Positions 1-10,250 of a stretch of DNA of 64,000 nucleotides are shown one piece after another. The position numbers and the translations under genes are program-made. Each line of letters starts with the position of its first letter. The stretch's first letter is position 1. The DNA lies in NCBI GenBank assembly GCA_031412335.1, contig JANOCT010000033.1:62001-126000 (forward strand), read 5' to 3'. The stretch is from JBBQYA01 sp031412335. GTDB taxonomy: Bacteria > Bacteroidota > Bacteroidia > Sphingobacteriales > Sphingobacteriaceae. The notes beneath the pieces were generated by a model. That model was given only the letters and a program-made list of their open reading frames with translations. It did not search any database and was not told where the DNA came from.

Positions 1-1
1 T

Positions 2-44
2 AAATTTATGAGCCGAAAAAAACATCTAATCGGCTCATAAATTT
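2..44 (+). terminator. Hairpin, likely terminator of a gene left of the window
   Basis: A perfect 15-bp stem (2-16 pairs with 30-44) encloses a 13-nt loop, and the right arm ends in a short T run. It lies before the first gene, so it probably ends transcription entering from the left. Confidence 0.6.
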
Positions 45-85
45 TATATAAGTTATAAATTCAATCAAAAAATCAAATTTTAAAA

Positions 86-1411
86 ATGAAATTCAAACAA
101 ATAAGCCTCTTATCTATCGCACTGATAAATGTATGTTCTTTTCAATTTGCATCAGCTCAAAAAAATAATTATAGCGAAATCATCGCCAGAAATGCGAATC
201 AAATTGAACAAAAAGTAATTGCTTGGCGACACGATTTTCATCAAAACCCTGAATTAGGCAATCGCGAAACAAGAACAGCTGCAATAGTTGCTAAACACTT
301 GCAATCGCTTGGATTTGAAGTGAAAACCAATGTTGCTTATACTGGAGTTGTTGGTATTTTAAAAGGTGATAAACCCGGACCAGTAATCGCTTTGAGAGCC
401 GATATGGATGCCTTGCCAGTAGAAGAAGTTAACGATTTACCTTTTGCCTCGAAAGTAAAAACAATGTACAATGGCAAAGAAACTAGCGTAATGCATGCTT
501 GCGGACACGACGGACACACAGCAATTCTAATGGGAGTTGCCGAAGTTTTAGCAGGAATGAAAAAAGATTTGAAAGGAACTGTAAAATTCATCTTTCAACC
601 AGCTGAAGAGGGTGCGCCAAATGGCGAAGAAGGCGGTGCCGAATTAATGATAAAAGAAGGAGTATTAGAAAACCCAAAAGTAGACGTGATTTTTGGTTTG
701 CACTTGAATTCACAACTTGAAGTTGGGAAACTTTCCTATCGTCCTGCTGGAACTTTTGCCGGTATTGAAGATTTTAAGATTACTGTAAAAGGCAAACCTA
801 GTCATGGTTCTCAACCTTGGAATTCGGTGGATCCAATTGTTGTTGCTGCTCAAATTGTTACAAGCCTTCAAACTATTGTAAGTAGAAATGTAAAACTAAC
901 TGAAAACGCTGCGGTAGTTACAGTTGGAGCTATTAATGGAGGTAACCGTTCCAATATTATTCCTAGAGAAGTAGAAATGATTGGCGATATACGAACATTT
1001 ACCAACGAAGATGAAACTTTAATATTCAATAGAATAAAACAAATAGCCGAAAAAACTGCCGAAGCAGCAGGAGCAACTGCCATTGTTGAAATGCCTTATC
1101 AGACGCATTACCCAGTTACTTTTAATAATATAGCACTTACCAATAAAATGTTGCCTTCCTTGCAAAAATCGGCTGGAACTGAAAACGTATTGCTTGTTCC
1201 AGCGAATACTGGTGCAGAAGATTTTTCTTTTTTTGCTCAAAAAGTACCTGGATTTTACTTTCGATTAGGCGGAATGACAAAAGGGAAAGACATCAAAACA
1301 GTTGGACCACATCATACACCAGAATTTATTATTGAGGACAATTCATTTAAATTAGGTGTAATTGCTTTTTGTAATTTGGTTTTTGATTATTCGGACTTTA
1401 ATAAAAAATAA
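86..1411 (+). CDS. Secreted M20 family amidohydrolase (N-acyl amino acid hydrolase type)
   Basis: Predicted metallopeptidase of the M20D group (hippurate hydrolase / IAA-amino acid hydrolase relatives), which cleaves N-acyl amino acids. The 441-aa length fits the family plus an export signal: residues 1-24 are a hydrophobic signal peptide ending near ASAQ. Metal-site motifs are visible: RADMDALP at about 104, the ACGHDGH block with C139 and H141, and QPAEEG at about 200. A dimerisation domain (about 215-330) is followed by the C-terminal catalytic half with GAEDFSFF. It stands alone, convergent with the patatin gene. The family is secure; the substrate is not. Confidence 0.9.
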   Translation: MKFKQISLLSIALINVCSFQFASAQKNNYSEIIARNANQIEQKVIAWRHDFHQNPELGNRETRTAAIVAKHLQSLGFEVKTNVAYTGVVGILKGDKPGPVIALRADMDALPVEEVNDLPFASKVKTMYNGKETSVMHACGHDGHTAILMGVAEVLAGMKKDLKGTVKFIFQPAEEGAPNGEEGGAELMIKEGVLENPKVDVIFGLHLNSQLEVGKLSYRPAGTFAGIEDFKITVKGKPSHGSQPWNSVDPIVVAAQIVTSLQTIVSRNVKLTENAAVVTVGAINGGNRSNIIPREVEMIGDIRTFTNEDETLIFNRIKQIAEKTAEAAGATAIVEMPYQTHYPVTFNNIALTNKMLPSLQKSAGTENVLLVPANTGAEDFSFFAQKVPGFYFRLGGMTKGKDIKTVGPHHTPEFIIEDNSFKLGVIAFCNLVFDYSDFNKK

Positions 1412-1484
1412 AAAATCAATGTGTTCTATCAATATTTCATTAATTTTTAAATCAATAGACAAATTCAACCTGCAGAATGAATAT

Positions 1485-2489
1485 CTATTTTATAAAATTC
1501 CTAGCTCCTTGCCTCCCACTTTCTATCAACGCTTGTATTGTATTATTTGATAATTTTCTAGGCCTTCCAGATAAATTTAAATGGCTGATTAATAAGGTTC
1601 GTTTAGATGATGTTAATTCTGGATTTGGTTTATCTATAATTGTTTGATAAACCGCACTTATATATTGCCTTAAATTGTTAATTTCTAAAGGTATTTCCAA
1701 TTCAGCATAATTACTAAACTCTGGTTTATCTAATAACAAACCTAATGTTTCTGAATTTTTTATTGTTTTATTTACTTCATTTGGATTAATGTATTTAGTT
1801 GAATCAAACAATTCAATAGGATAATTTGCCAAAAGACCCCCGTCAACCATTAAATGATTAGCCTCTAATCCATATCGGCTTACTACCTTTCCTTTATCAT
1901 CGATATAAATTGGTTCATAAAATAATGGTATAGAAAATGAAATCCTCATGGCTACTTTTATTTGCATATCAGGAAAGTTTTCATGTGAAAATACCATCAA
2001 TTTTCGATGCATTAAATCTGTTCCGGTTATGTATAAATCTTTATAATTTTTATCTTTTTTTTGATCTTGTAATTGCTGAAAAGTAATATCCGCATTTCCT
2101 GTTTTAAGCGCAATTAATTCATCAAGCCAGTTATATAATTTTTTTCCTTTAAAAAGCCCAAATTTATTTTTCATTCTAAAAATTGCCGTTAACGCAAAAC
2201 CATCATTCAATTGATTGATTGAAATATCTTTAATGGCTTCTGTCATTTCTTTAGGAGAATATCCTATTGCTAATAAAGTAGCTTGAATTGCACCTGCTGA
2301 AGTTCCTCCTACCCTTTCAATTTTTTGCAAAACTCCAGCACTGTCCAAAACTTCCAATGCTCCAGCATATGCCAAACCTCTCATTCCTCCACCTTCTAAC
2401 ACCAAATTCTTAATCACTTTTACTTGTCCAATTGTAAATTTCGGAATGCCAATAGCAATAAGAAAAACTATCAATAAAGCTTTAATCAT
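1485..2489 (-). CDS. Patatin-like phospholipase
   Basis: Serine acyl hydrolase with the patatin fold. The oxyanion loop GGGMRG is followed by the nucleophile elbow GGTSAGA (S64 from the chosen start) and by the catalytic Asp in DGGLLANYP, so the Ser-Asp dyad is intact. I chose the internal Met at 2489 rather than the longer frame to 2543, because it places a clean signal peptide (MIKALLIVFLIAIG) at the N terminus. The product is probably periplasmic or outer-membrane associated. It lacks the POTRA and barrel domains of the large PlpD type. Substrate is unknown. Confidence 0.85.
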   Translation of the reverse strand: MIKALLIVFLIAIGIPKFTIGQVKVIKNLVLEGGGMRGLAYAGALEVLDSAGVLQKIERVGGTSAGAIQATLLAIGYSPKEMTEAIKDISINQLNDGFALTAIFRMKNKFGLFKGKKLYNWLDELIALKTGNADITFQQLQDQKKDKNYKDLYITGTDLMHRKLMVFSHENFPDMQIKVAMRISFSIPLFYEPIYIDDKGKVVSRYGLEANHLMVDGGLLANYPIELFDSTKYINPNEVNKTIKNSETLGLLLDKPEFSNYAELEIPLEINNLRQYISAVYQTIIDKPNPELTSSKRTLLISHLNLSGRPRKLSNNTIQALIESGRQGARNFIK

Positions 2490-2602
2490 AATTGAAGTTA
2501 AATTACTTGTGCAAGATAAGATTGTAAAACAGATGGAATCCAAAATAAATTAAAAAAAGTCTATTGAATTAGACCAAATGATTTTGAATTTATAGCAAAA
2601 AA

Positions 2603-2633
2603 AAAGCCCTCTTGCTTATCGCAAGAGGGCTTT
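2603..2633 (-). terminator. Rho-independent terminator of the subtilase gene
   Basis: A 13-bp perfect GC-rich stem (2603-2615 with 2621-2633) with a 5-nt loop. On the minus strand it is followed by a U run (A run at 2597-2605 on the plus strand). It lies 22 bases past the subtilase stop codon. Confidence 0.9.
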
Positions 2634-2654
2634 CAATTAAATTTTAAACCAATT

Positions 2655-5600
2655 TTACTGTTTGATAATCTTAATATTCTCGTTCAAATTATTTCCAGTA
2701 AACTTAATAATATAAGCACCGGCTGGCATATTAGTCAAATCCAAATCCATTAAATCAGAATTTGTATTTAATGGTTTTGTAAGAATTTGTTTTCCAAGTA
2801 AGTCGGTAACAACTAAATGATCTCCTTCTTCAATTCCTTTCAAAGAAATAGTATAATTTCCAGAAGAAGGATTCGGATAAATTGAAACCGAAGGTTCGAA
2901 TTTAACAAGTTGCTCATCAATTCTACATAAATTAACGGCTACATTCAATAACCTCAATTGAGAACTACCACATGCATTTACTGCTTTTACATAAATAGTT
3001 CCAGAAACATTGTTCCAGTTCACATTTAAGTTAGATGTTCCTTGTCCACTATTAATAGTAACACCAGCTGGTACAATCCAAGAATAGCTGAAACCAGAAA
3101 GAGGAACTACACTGAAATTAACATTTGTCGCATTCTGACATAAAGTAATAGGGCCGGAAATTACGGCTGGAGTCGCAGGTAATCGGGTCAAATTTGCAGT
3201 TCTTGGTAATGAACTTCCACATGAATTAGTTGCAACAACCGATAATACTCCAGCGGTAAAATTAGCAGGAACATTTAACGAAATACTTGTTCCAGTATTT
3301 GAAATAATTGAGCATCCGGCTGGAATTGACCAATTATACGATAAAGCACCAATAACGGCAGGGATTGAATAATTAAATACTCCGCCTCCACATAAATTAC
3401 TTATTTGACCATTAATTGCACCTAGAGTTGCTGTACCTGATACAACTGTTATTGATCGTAAAGAACTACTTCCACAACCATTAGCTGCAGATACACTTAC
3501 ATTTCCGGATATAAAACCAATTGGAATAGAAACAGAGATTACATTTGAGCCTTGCCCGCTAATAAAATTAACACCTGCAGGCAAAGTCCAATTATAGCTG
3601 GTAGCACCAGTTGTACTAATCGGACAGCTGTAAGTTTGAGTACTTCCACCACAAACTTCTGATGTGTTTCCTAGAATTGAAATTGGAGCAGTTGGCAATG
3701 ATTGTAATACTCTTGTTCTTGGAGTGCTAGTAAAGCAAGATGTAACCGCTCTAACAGTTAAATTACCTATTATAAAGCCAGCATTTGCGCTTAATGATAT
3801 TGAATTTGTTCCCTGTCCGCTGTTTAATGTTGTTCCAACAGGAATAGTCCATAAATAAGATTCAGCTCCAGGTACCGCAGTACAAGAAAATGTTTGAGTT
3901 GAGCCAGCACACAAACCAACACCCGATCCATTAATAGTTGTTGGAACAATAGTATAATTGTATAAAGTCAGGATTCTGTTAGAACTAACTCCAATACAAT
4001 TAGAAGCAGATACTAAAAGATTTCCAGTTGTAAATCCAGCATCAAATCTTAGCACGATAGATGTAGTTCCTTGACCGCTCATTATTGTGCAATTTAATGG
4101 AGCTGTCCAAATATAACTTGTTGCTCCATTAACTTGATTTATAGAAAACACACGAGTTTGTCCAACACAAGCACCGGCAGAAACACCAGAGATTGTTGAA
4201 GGAGTATTTGGCCTTACCGAAAAATATGAAATGGTTCTACAATAATTAGATCCAATAATGCAAGAATTTGCAGCTTTTACACAAATTACACCACCATTAT
4301 AAGTATTAGAAAAAGATAAAGTAATAGAATTAGTACTGGAAACACCACTTGCGCCTGTTGGCAAAGTCCAGATATATGAAGTTGCACCTGGAATAGCATC
4401 AACTGTAAAAACTAATCCGGTTGAATTTCTACAAACACCTAAAGGTCCGTTAATTGCTGATGCAGTTGCTAACGATGACGTTCCATTGTCAACTATCCCA
4501 TCACAATTATCATCAATTCCATTACATATTTCTATTGCAGAAGGGTTAACAGAAAAATTATTATCGTTGCAATCGATATTGTTAAGTACATAACCATTAG
4601 GAGTAGATGCAGTAGAATTTAGATCGATAAAAATTAAAGGATTTCCAAAATTATCAACATCTAAATCTTGATAATATCGAACGGTATTACAGTTTTCATC
4701 TGTTTGTCCATCGCAATTATCATCTATATTATTACCGCAAATTTCTGTTGTATTTGGATTTACATTTGGGTTTGCATCATCACAATCAGTTGAATTTGTT
4801 GAATAACCTAAAGGCGCAGTTAAACTACATAAAAGTGCAGTTGTGGTTGAACCAAATCCATCATTGTCATTATCAACAAAATAAGATATTAGTGAGTTGA
4901 TTGCCGTATTGTTATCATTACAATCAGTTGAATTTGTTGAATAACCTCTAGGAGCTATTGTACTACATAAAAGTACAGTTATGGTTGAACCAAATCCATC
5001 ATTATCATTATCAACAAAATAAGATATTGGTGAGTTGATTGCCGTATTGTTATCATCACAATCAGTTGAATTTGTTGAATAACCTGTAGGCGCTGTTAAA
5101 CTACATAAAAGTGCAGTTGTGGTTGAGCCAAATCCATCATTATCATTATCAACAAAATAAGAAATTGGTGAGTTGATTGCCGTATTGTTATCATCACAAT
5201 CAGTTGAATTTGTTGAATAACCTAAAGGAGCTGTTAAACTACATAAAAGTGCAGTTGTGTTCGAACCAAATCCATCATTATCAGCATCAACAAAATAAGA
5301 GATTGGTGAGTTGATTGCTGCATTGTTATCATTGCAATCGGTTGAATTTAAAACATAGTTCAACGGTTTGGTACATGCAGACTGAGTAATCAACAAATTC
5401 CCAAATCCATCTCCATCCTGATCAGCATAATAAGTTGTTAACTTCTGAATTTCAGAAAGACTCACAGAAATATTTCCAGTTGCAGCTCCAAAACCTTCAA
5501 AAACAGCATAATATAATGTATTTGGACTTGCTTTAACTTTAATAGAACCAGCAGTTCCAGTACATAAAACTCCATTGTCATCATTTCCACCTATTCTTAC

Positions 5601-8546
5601 TCCATTGCTATCTAAAAGATGAACATAAGTATCGAAAGGTGATCCACAACTAGAAACTAGAATACTATCAGCACAAGCACTTGTTCTAAAACGATAAAAC
5701 ACATCTGCTGACGTTTGATTTAGAGCTCCAGTATAATCATTGGTAAATCCATTAGAGCTGATTGTTGAAACTACACCTGAAAAAGGTAAACTAGTAATAA
5801 ATGGAAGTAAAAGATTGTCTCCAACTTTGGTTGTAACATTCAAACTCAAAGCATTTGAAAAAGCATCAACACAATTTGGATTGGTAACTTTAGCACGAAT
5901 TAAATAAGTTCCTCTTAATAATGCAATTGTTGCAGATGCTCCTGTTGCTCCTACAATGTCCGAATAGCTTGTACCAGCATTTGAAGAAGATTGCCATTGT
6001 ATACTCGATCCAATTTGCCCGCTTAGATTAAAAACTCCAGAACTGCCAGATTGAAAGGTTGATACGCCTGATGCTGTACCTCCAACTGCTGGAGTTGTAC
6101 AAGCAGATACTTCTTCAAAGGTTACATCATCAATATAAATATCATATTTATCTGCAAGCGATGTAGCTTTAAATCCTATTGTATAACTACCTGAACTTGG
6201 CGGAACTAGAATACTAGAAACAGCTTCTACATAGGTTGTATTAATAGCATTCGTAACCGAGAAAATAGTAGCCGAGGTCATCGCAGCTGCATTTGCGGAA
6301 TTGCCAAAACGAACTTCTAAATTTTCTGGATAAGTAGCTGACCTTACACGATACCAAAAACGAACTCTATAAGTTTTTGAAGCATTTAATGCTAATGGTG
6401 GAGAAAACAAATAATCGTTTGCAGCATTTGTTGGACTATATGAATAGGCAACATTATTAGTTACAGACCTTGGAGTTAGTGTTCCTAAAGCCCAGGTTTT
6501 TCCATCAGCATTTACATCTTGAACTGACCAGCCACATGGCAAAGAGGTAGAACCATCAAAATTTTGAGTACTTGGGAATGTTGAAATGGTTGCATTTTGA
6601 TAAGTAACCTGCGAACTTGATGAATTAGTACTTAAACCTGAACATGTAACAATACATCTATAATATGTAGTTGCAGATACATTAGAAACTGTAACACTTT
6701 GATTAGTTGCTCCTGAAATATTGGCGAAAGTCGAATTATTTAAAGAAGATTGCCATTGATAAGTTTGGCCTGTACCCATTCCTATTCCTGATAATGCTAA
6801 TGAAATATTACCAGGAATACATAATGTTGACGGACTAACTGAAACAGATGCAACTGCTGGCGGAGCTGTACATGGAACTGGATTAGCCAATTGAACTGCT
6901 GAATATGCATTTACTCTCCCATGTCCTAAATCTGTACTCCAGGTTCCATTAACTTGTCCGCTTACACCTGAATTATATGTATAACCTCCAACTTTATCCG
7001 CTGTTGATTCTATGATTTGACGCGCTTGTGATACTGTTAGGTTTGGATTTGTAGAAAGAATTAATGCCATAACACCTGCAGCATTTGGACATGCTGATGA
7101 CGTACCATTAAAAGTAGGTGCGTAATCTCCTGCAGAGTAACCAGCTGAACCAGAAATATCTGTTGTGTAAATTTTAACTCCTGGTGCTGCAATGTCTACT
7201 CCAGTTCCAAAATTAGATCCCCAAAAGTTTTCACCATCGCAAGATGTTGGACTCTTTCGCTGGTTACACATACTCATTGCAACTACAGAAATCACATTCG
7301 TCAATGTTGCAGGGTACGAATTAGCACCATTATCATTTCCAGCTGCAAATAATACTGGAGCACCTTTGCCTCCTCTACCTTGAGTATTTGCTCTGGTTAT
7401 AGGATCATTAATTAAAACAGACGATCCACCCCCACCCCAGCTATTACTTAAAACATCCGCACCACCTTGGTTCCATGCCCAATCTAAACTTGTACCGATC
7501 ACGCTATTAGAGGTAACCCAATTAGCTCCAGATGAATATGCAATTCTAACAGGAATAATTTTACTGTTATATGCAATTCCGGCAACACCTAAATTATTGT
7601 TTCCAACTCCAGCAACAATTCCTGCACATGCGGTTCCATGGGCATCGTTACCGCTTGGGCCACCATTACTTCCTAAACCTGTACCATCGAATCCAGGTAA
7701 TAAGTTCGCTAATAAGTCAGGGTGAACTAAATCTACTCCTTCGTCGATAATCGCAATTTTAATGGCAGTAGATCCAGTTGTAATTCCCCAAGCAGCAAAA
7801 ATTTTCATATCTGCTCCAGAAGTTCCATTGTATTGTATACTTGAGCCAGTATTATTCAATGACCATTGATATCCTAGAAAAGTATCGTTCGTATTGTACT
7901 TTTTCAAAAGTTTAAGAACGTCTGGTTCAGCAGTTGCAAACATTTCAGTTTCTGCAAACATATTTGCCATTTCTAAGGCTCTCATGGTGGAACTCTTGGT
8001 GATTTTTATGAAAAACAAATTTGGATCATATTTATATTGTTCGTCAATATAAGCTCCGTTTTGCTTTACTAATTCTTCCATTTTAGCATAATCAGCCTTG
8101 TTTTTAAGTTTTACAACAAATCGGTCTAAAGCTGCTTCAGAAGTTCCATCTCGATAAATCAAAAATGGATTAGCATATTCAATTTGCTCATTTTTATTTA
8201 GCCTTTCAATTAATGCAAGAATTTGCTCATCCGATACACCTTTGGTTAGTTCGGCCATTACTACTTTAGGCAATGGCAAAAACATTTCTTTTATAATTGG
8301 CTCGAGTAGCTTTTCTGCAGAAAGCAAATTTTTCTGGGTTTCTACTGAGATAGTTGGTTTAAATTTTATCAGAACTTTTTGATTAGATAAATCATAAAAG
8401 ATTTTCCCATCAGGCGAGTAATGATAGATTTTGGTGGTACCGTTTGTTAAACTAGAACCATTTTGCTTTGCAATATTTTGGGCTTTTGCATTAGAAAAGC
8501 CTAAAAAAGCTATGCAAATAAAAATTTTCAGGAATTGATTTTTCAT
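2655..8546 (-). CDS. Giant secreted S8 subtilase with Ig/PKD-like repeats and T9SS sorting domain
   Basis: A 1963-aa secreted serine protease. Signal peptide about 1-22; propeptide-like region to about 210; subtilisin catalytic domain about 225-555 with the complete triad D268 (AIIDEG), H303 (DAHGTA) and S483 (NGTSSACP), and oxyanion N404 (AAGNDNG). Downstream are Ig-like and MAM-like beta domains, then Asp-rich DxDxDGFG / DCDD repeats resembling calcium-binding thrombospondin-3 or MopE-like motifs, including two copies of a DDNCDG motif. Six PKD-like domains with a YxWxxPxG core follow. The last ~75 residues (SIYPNPSSGNYTI to the end) form a type A T9SS sorting domain, so it is exported and probably anchored at the cell surface. 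It is monocistronic and ends at a strong terminator. Confidence 0.93.
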   Translation of the reverse strand: MKNQFLKIFICIAFLGFSNAKAQNIAKQNGSSLTNGTTKIYHYSPDGKIFYDLSNQKVLIKFKPTISVETQKNLLSAEKLLEPIIKEMFLPLPKVVMAELTKGVSDEQILALIERLNKNEQIEYANPFLIYRDGTSEAALDRFVVKLKNKADYAKMEELVKQNGAYIDEQYKYDPNLFFIKITKSSTMRALEMANMFAETEMFATAEPDVLKLLKKYNTNDTFLGYQWSLNNTGSSIQYNGTSGADMKIFAAWGITTGSTAIKIAIIDEGVDLVHPDLLANLLPGFDGTGLGSNGGPSGNDAHGTACAGIVAGVGNNNLGVAGIAYNSKIIPVRIAYSSGANWVTSNSVIGTSLDWAWNQGGADVLSNSWGGGGSSVLINDPITRANTQGRGGKGAPVLFAAGNDNGANSYPATLTNVISVVAMSMCNQRKSPTSCDGENFWGSNFGTGVDIAAPGVKIYTTDISGSAGYSAGDYAPTFNGTSSACPNAAGVMALILSTNPNLTVSQARQIIESTADKVGGYTYNSGVSGQVNGTWSTDLGHGRVNAYSAVQLANPVPCTAPPAVASVSVSPSTLCIPGNISLALSGIGMGTGQTYQWQSSLNNSTFANISGATNQSVTVSNVSATTYYRCIVTCSGLSTNSSSSQVTYQNATISTFPSTQNFDGSTSLPCGWSVQDVNADGKTWALGTLTPRSVTNNVAYSYSPTNAANDYLFSPPLALNASKTYRVRFWYRVRSATYPENLEVRFGNSANAAAMTSATIFSVTNAINTTYVEAVSSILVPPSSGSYTIGFKATSLADKYDIYIDDVTFEEVSACTTPAVGGTASGVSTFQSGSSGVFNLSGQIGSSIQWQSSSNAGTSYSDIVGATGASATIALLRGTYLIRAKVTNPNCVDAFSNALSLNVTTKVGDNLLLPFITSLPFSGVVSTISSNGFTNDYTGALNQTSADVFYRFRTSACADSILVSSCGSPFDTYVHLLDSNGVRIGGNDDNGVLCTGTAGSIKVKASPNTLYYAVFEGFGAATGNISVSLSEIQKLTTYYADQDGDGFGNLLITQSACTKPLNYVLNSTDCNDNNAAINSPISYFVDADNDGFGSNTTALLCSLTAPLGYSTNSTDCDDNNTAINSPISYFVDNDNDGFGSTTTALLCSLTAPTGYSTNSTDCDDNNTAINSPISYFVDNDNDGFGSTITVLLCSTIAPRGYSTNSTDCNDNNTAINSLISYFVDNDNDGFGSTTTALLCSLTAPLGYSTNSTDCDDANPNVNPNTTEICGNNIDDNCDGQTDENCNTVRYYQDLDVDNFGNPLIFIDLNSTASTPNGYVLNNIDCNDNNFSVNPSAIEICNGIDDNCDGIVDNGTSSLATASAINGPLGVCRNSTGLVFTVDAIPGATSYIWTLPTGASGVSSTNSITLSFSNTYNGGVICVKAANSCIIGSNYCRTISYFSVRPNTPSTISGVSAGACVGQTRVFSINQVNGATSYIWTAPLNCTIMSGQGTTSIVLRFDAGFTTGNLLVSASNCIGVSSNRILTLYNYTIVPTTINGSGVGLCAGSTQTFSCTAVPGAESYLWTIPVGTTLNSGQGTNSISLSANAGFIIGNLTVRAVTSCFTSTPRTRVLQSLPTAPISILGNTSEVCGGSTQTYSCPISTTGATSYNWTLPAGVNFISGQGSNVISVSIPIGFISGNVSVSAANGCGSSSLRSITVVSGTATLGAINGQISNLCGGGVFNYSIPAVIGALSYNWSIPAGCSIISNTGTSISLNVPANFTAGVLSVVATNSCGSSLPRTANLTRLPATPAVISGPITLCQNATNVNFSVVPLSGFSYSWIVPAGVTINSGQGTSNLNVNWNNVSGTIYVKAVNACGSSQLRLLNVAVNLCRIDEQLVKFEPSVSIYPNPSSGNYTISLKGIEEGDHLVVTDLLGKQILTKPLNTNSDLMDLDLTNMPAGAYIIKFTGNNLNENIKIIKQ
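4783..5334 (-). repeat. 138-bp in-frame tandem repeat within the subtilase gene
   Basis: Four units with exact 138-bp spacing (the same CAATCAGTTG start at 4783, 4921, 5059 and 5197, and a diverged copy at 5335). Each unit encodes 46 residues holding an Asp-rich DNDNDGFGS stretch and DCDD. Near-identity at DNA level points to recent unit duplication by slippage or recombination. Confidence 0.9.
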
Positions 8547-9191
8547 TATTGAGAGAATAGTAAAACGTAAATAAAGTATATTTTTTTAAATATTTAAAGA
8601 ACAATTTGTTAACGATAGCTTTCAATTGAAATCAGCAACATAATGATGTTGGATAATTACTATGTTTTTGATAATTTTTGAGTTGATTATTAACAATTGG
8701 ATAGAAAGAAAATTGAGAATCGAGTTTTAAAAAGCACAACGTTAGCCAGTTTTTACTAATAATTAAATACCTATAAAAGGGTATTTTGAAATTTTGAATT
8801 TGCATGTTATACCCTATTTTTAAAATTTTTACCGCTTAGCTTACTTAAACTTATTTTTTGAATATTATTATTTGCCTATCATATTTCAAGAATGAAAGCT
8901 ACGTTCAATCTTGGATTCAAATTTGGAAAAGAATTTAAACTACTTGATAGGATTTTTAACGCTATTAATCCAAATTTTCCATCATTTTACAGGACAAATT
9001 ATTCATAACTTTACAGAATTGATTATAATCTATAAAATATTCAAATAATTGGTTACCGTTTTTACCATATGCTTTTGCGAAATATCTTATTCTTTCAAAA
9101 TCACAATAATCTTATTTTTAAAATAAAAACTTTAGATTAGAGTCTTAATTGAAAGGTAAATTCCATAAAACAATTCTTAAAATTTGTTAAT
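8547..9191. other. AT-rich 645-bp intergenic region
   Basis: No convincing gene. It is the divergent region between the subtilase (minus) and DoxX-like (plus) genes, so it should hold both promoters. One inverted pair is visible, GGGTAT at 8779-8784 with ATACCC at 8810-8815, and a 16-bp TACC...GGTA-type near-palindrome lies at 8768-8783. No clear promoter consensus could be assigned. Confidence 0.5.
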
Positions 9192-9530
9192 ATGAATATG
9201 TATTCGACCATCGCTCAAATCATCATTGCAATATCAATAGGTTACGTATGGATATTTCGTTTCGATAACATTGTAAAAGAATTTGAGCAATATGGACTTA
9301 GTGATTTGACCAGAACTATGGTTGGTGCTGCAAAAATAATTTTAGCTACCTTATTAATAGTTGGTATCTGGCATTCAGAATTTATTTTAATACCGTCTGT
9401 GTTGATAGGATTATTAATGATCGCAGCTCAGTACTTTCATTTTAAGGTAAAAAACCCAATCCAAAAACATTTACCTTCTCTTTTTCTTTTGAGTTTGTGT
9501 ATTGTTATTGTGTTAATTAGTATCAACTAA
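9192..9530 (+). CDS. DoxX-like family membrane protein
   Basis: A 112-aa, four-helix integral membrane protein of the DoxX-like group (about residues 5-22, 45-65, 67-86, 93-111). Family features are the FRFDNIVKEFEQYGL segment after helix 1 and a GAAKI segment in helix 2. Members are small inner-membrane proteins with no settled function, some tied to redox stress. The gene sits 7 bases ahead of a second paralogous gene, so the two are probably co-transcribed and the proteins may pair. Confidence 0.7.
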   Translation: MNMYSTIAQIIIAISIGYVWIFRFDNIVKEFEQYGLSDLTRTMVGAAKIILATLLIVGIWHSEFILIPSVLIGLLMIAAQYFHFKVKNPIQKHLPSLFLLSLCIVIVLISIN

Positions 9531-9537
9531 TATATTA

Positions 9538-9903
9538 ATGAATTTATTTTTTGGACTGATTCTACTTTCAAGTTTATCATTTTTGATTTACGGTATCGCT
9601 TATTTCAAATCTGCAAACATGAAAAGCGAATTTAAACGTTTTGGTTTAGAAAAATATGGAACACTTACTGCGGTATTAGAAATTATTGGTTCAATTGGAT
9701 TGCTAGTTGGTTTAATGAATAATATTATTCTTTTAATTTCTGCAGGAGGTTTAGTCTTATTAATGCTTTTAGGGGTTTTAGTAAGATTAAAAATAAAAGA
9801 TAGTTTGCTAGCTATATCTCCTGCATTCTTTTTTATGATATTGAATGGATATATTTTCTATAAAACTTTATTGTTTTTTTTTGAAGCGTTTTTATTGTTT
9901 TGA
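9538..9903 (+). CDS. DoxX-like family membrane protein (second copy)
   Basis: A 121-aa four-helix membrane protein with the same plan as its upstream neighbour: helix 1, an amphipathic segment with EFKRFGLEKYG, then helices starting near VLEIIGSIGLLVG. The tandem pair suggests an old duplication, since identity is low. Function is unassigned. The region after it holds a repeat module rather than an obvious terminator. Confidence 0.7.
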   Translation: MNLFFGLILLSSLSFLIYGIAYFKSANMKSEFKRFGLEKYGTLTAVLEIIGSIGLLVGLMNNIILLISAGGLVLLMLLGVLVRLKIKDSLLAISPAFFFMILNGYIFYKTLLFFFEAFLLF

Positions 9904-9993
9904 AAAACAATAAAACTAACTTTAATTATAGAATACTCATCAAAAATTAATTGTAAAAATCGACGTTAATTTTAATTTATATACAAACATATT

Positions 9994-10234
9994 ACCCTTT
10001 GTTCGGTTTAAAACAATATATAAAAATGTAAAATCAGAGTGCTAAGGCTTAGGGATAGTAGCTGCATACTTTTTTCCTTTAAAAAACAGTTAAATAAAAA
10101 AAAGATATAGCGAATAGCCCGGTCTCGTCATTAAAAAGACGAGAGAAACCCTAATTGTATTTAAAATACATAATATCAATTATTAAAAAAAATAAATAAA
10201 AATAATTAAAAACTAATCAAACCGCACAACGGGT
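9994..10234 (+). repeat. MITE-like module, copy A (terminal inverted repeats, 5-bp direct repeat)
   Basis: A 241-bp non-coding module bounded by 16-bp imperfect terminal inverted repeats: ACCCTTTGTTCGGTTT at 9994-10009, and the reverse complement of ACCCGTTGTGCGGTTT at 10219-10234 (14/16 match). It is flanked by ATATT on both sides (9989-9993 and 10235-10239), a possible target-site duplication. The interior closely matches copy B at 41149-41394, including a second hairpin TCTCGTC/GACGAGA (10123-10129 with 10138-10144). It has no coding capacity and lies between two convergent genes. Confidence 0.75.
10041..10122 (+). other. Conserved structured core element, copy A
   Basis: 5' half GCTAAGGCTTAGGGATAG plus GCTGCATACTTTTTT; 3' half AAAAAAGATATAGCGAATAG then CCCGG. 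The T-rich and A-rich runs pair, and the flanking purine-rich strands form a conserved internal loop closed by GGG/CCC. The same two half-motifs recur at 41196 and 55890. It could be a structured RNA or a DNA hairpin. Confidence 0.6.
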
Positions 10235-10250
10235 ATATTATCAATTAAAA

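Noticed and set aside
4783..5334. Regular 138-bp spacing considered as an array of mobile or regulatory sites
   Set aside because: The repeat is in frame and encodes 46-residue protein modules of the subtilase.
10041..10144. Structured element as an ordinary terminator for the DoxX-like or LutA-like genes
   Set aside because: It is not directly followed by a T tract, and the related copies lie between divergent genes where no transcript needs to end.
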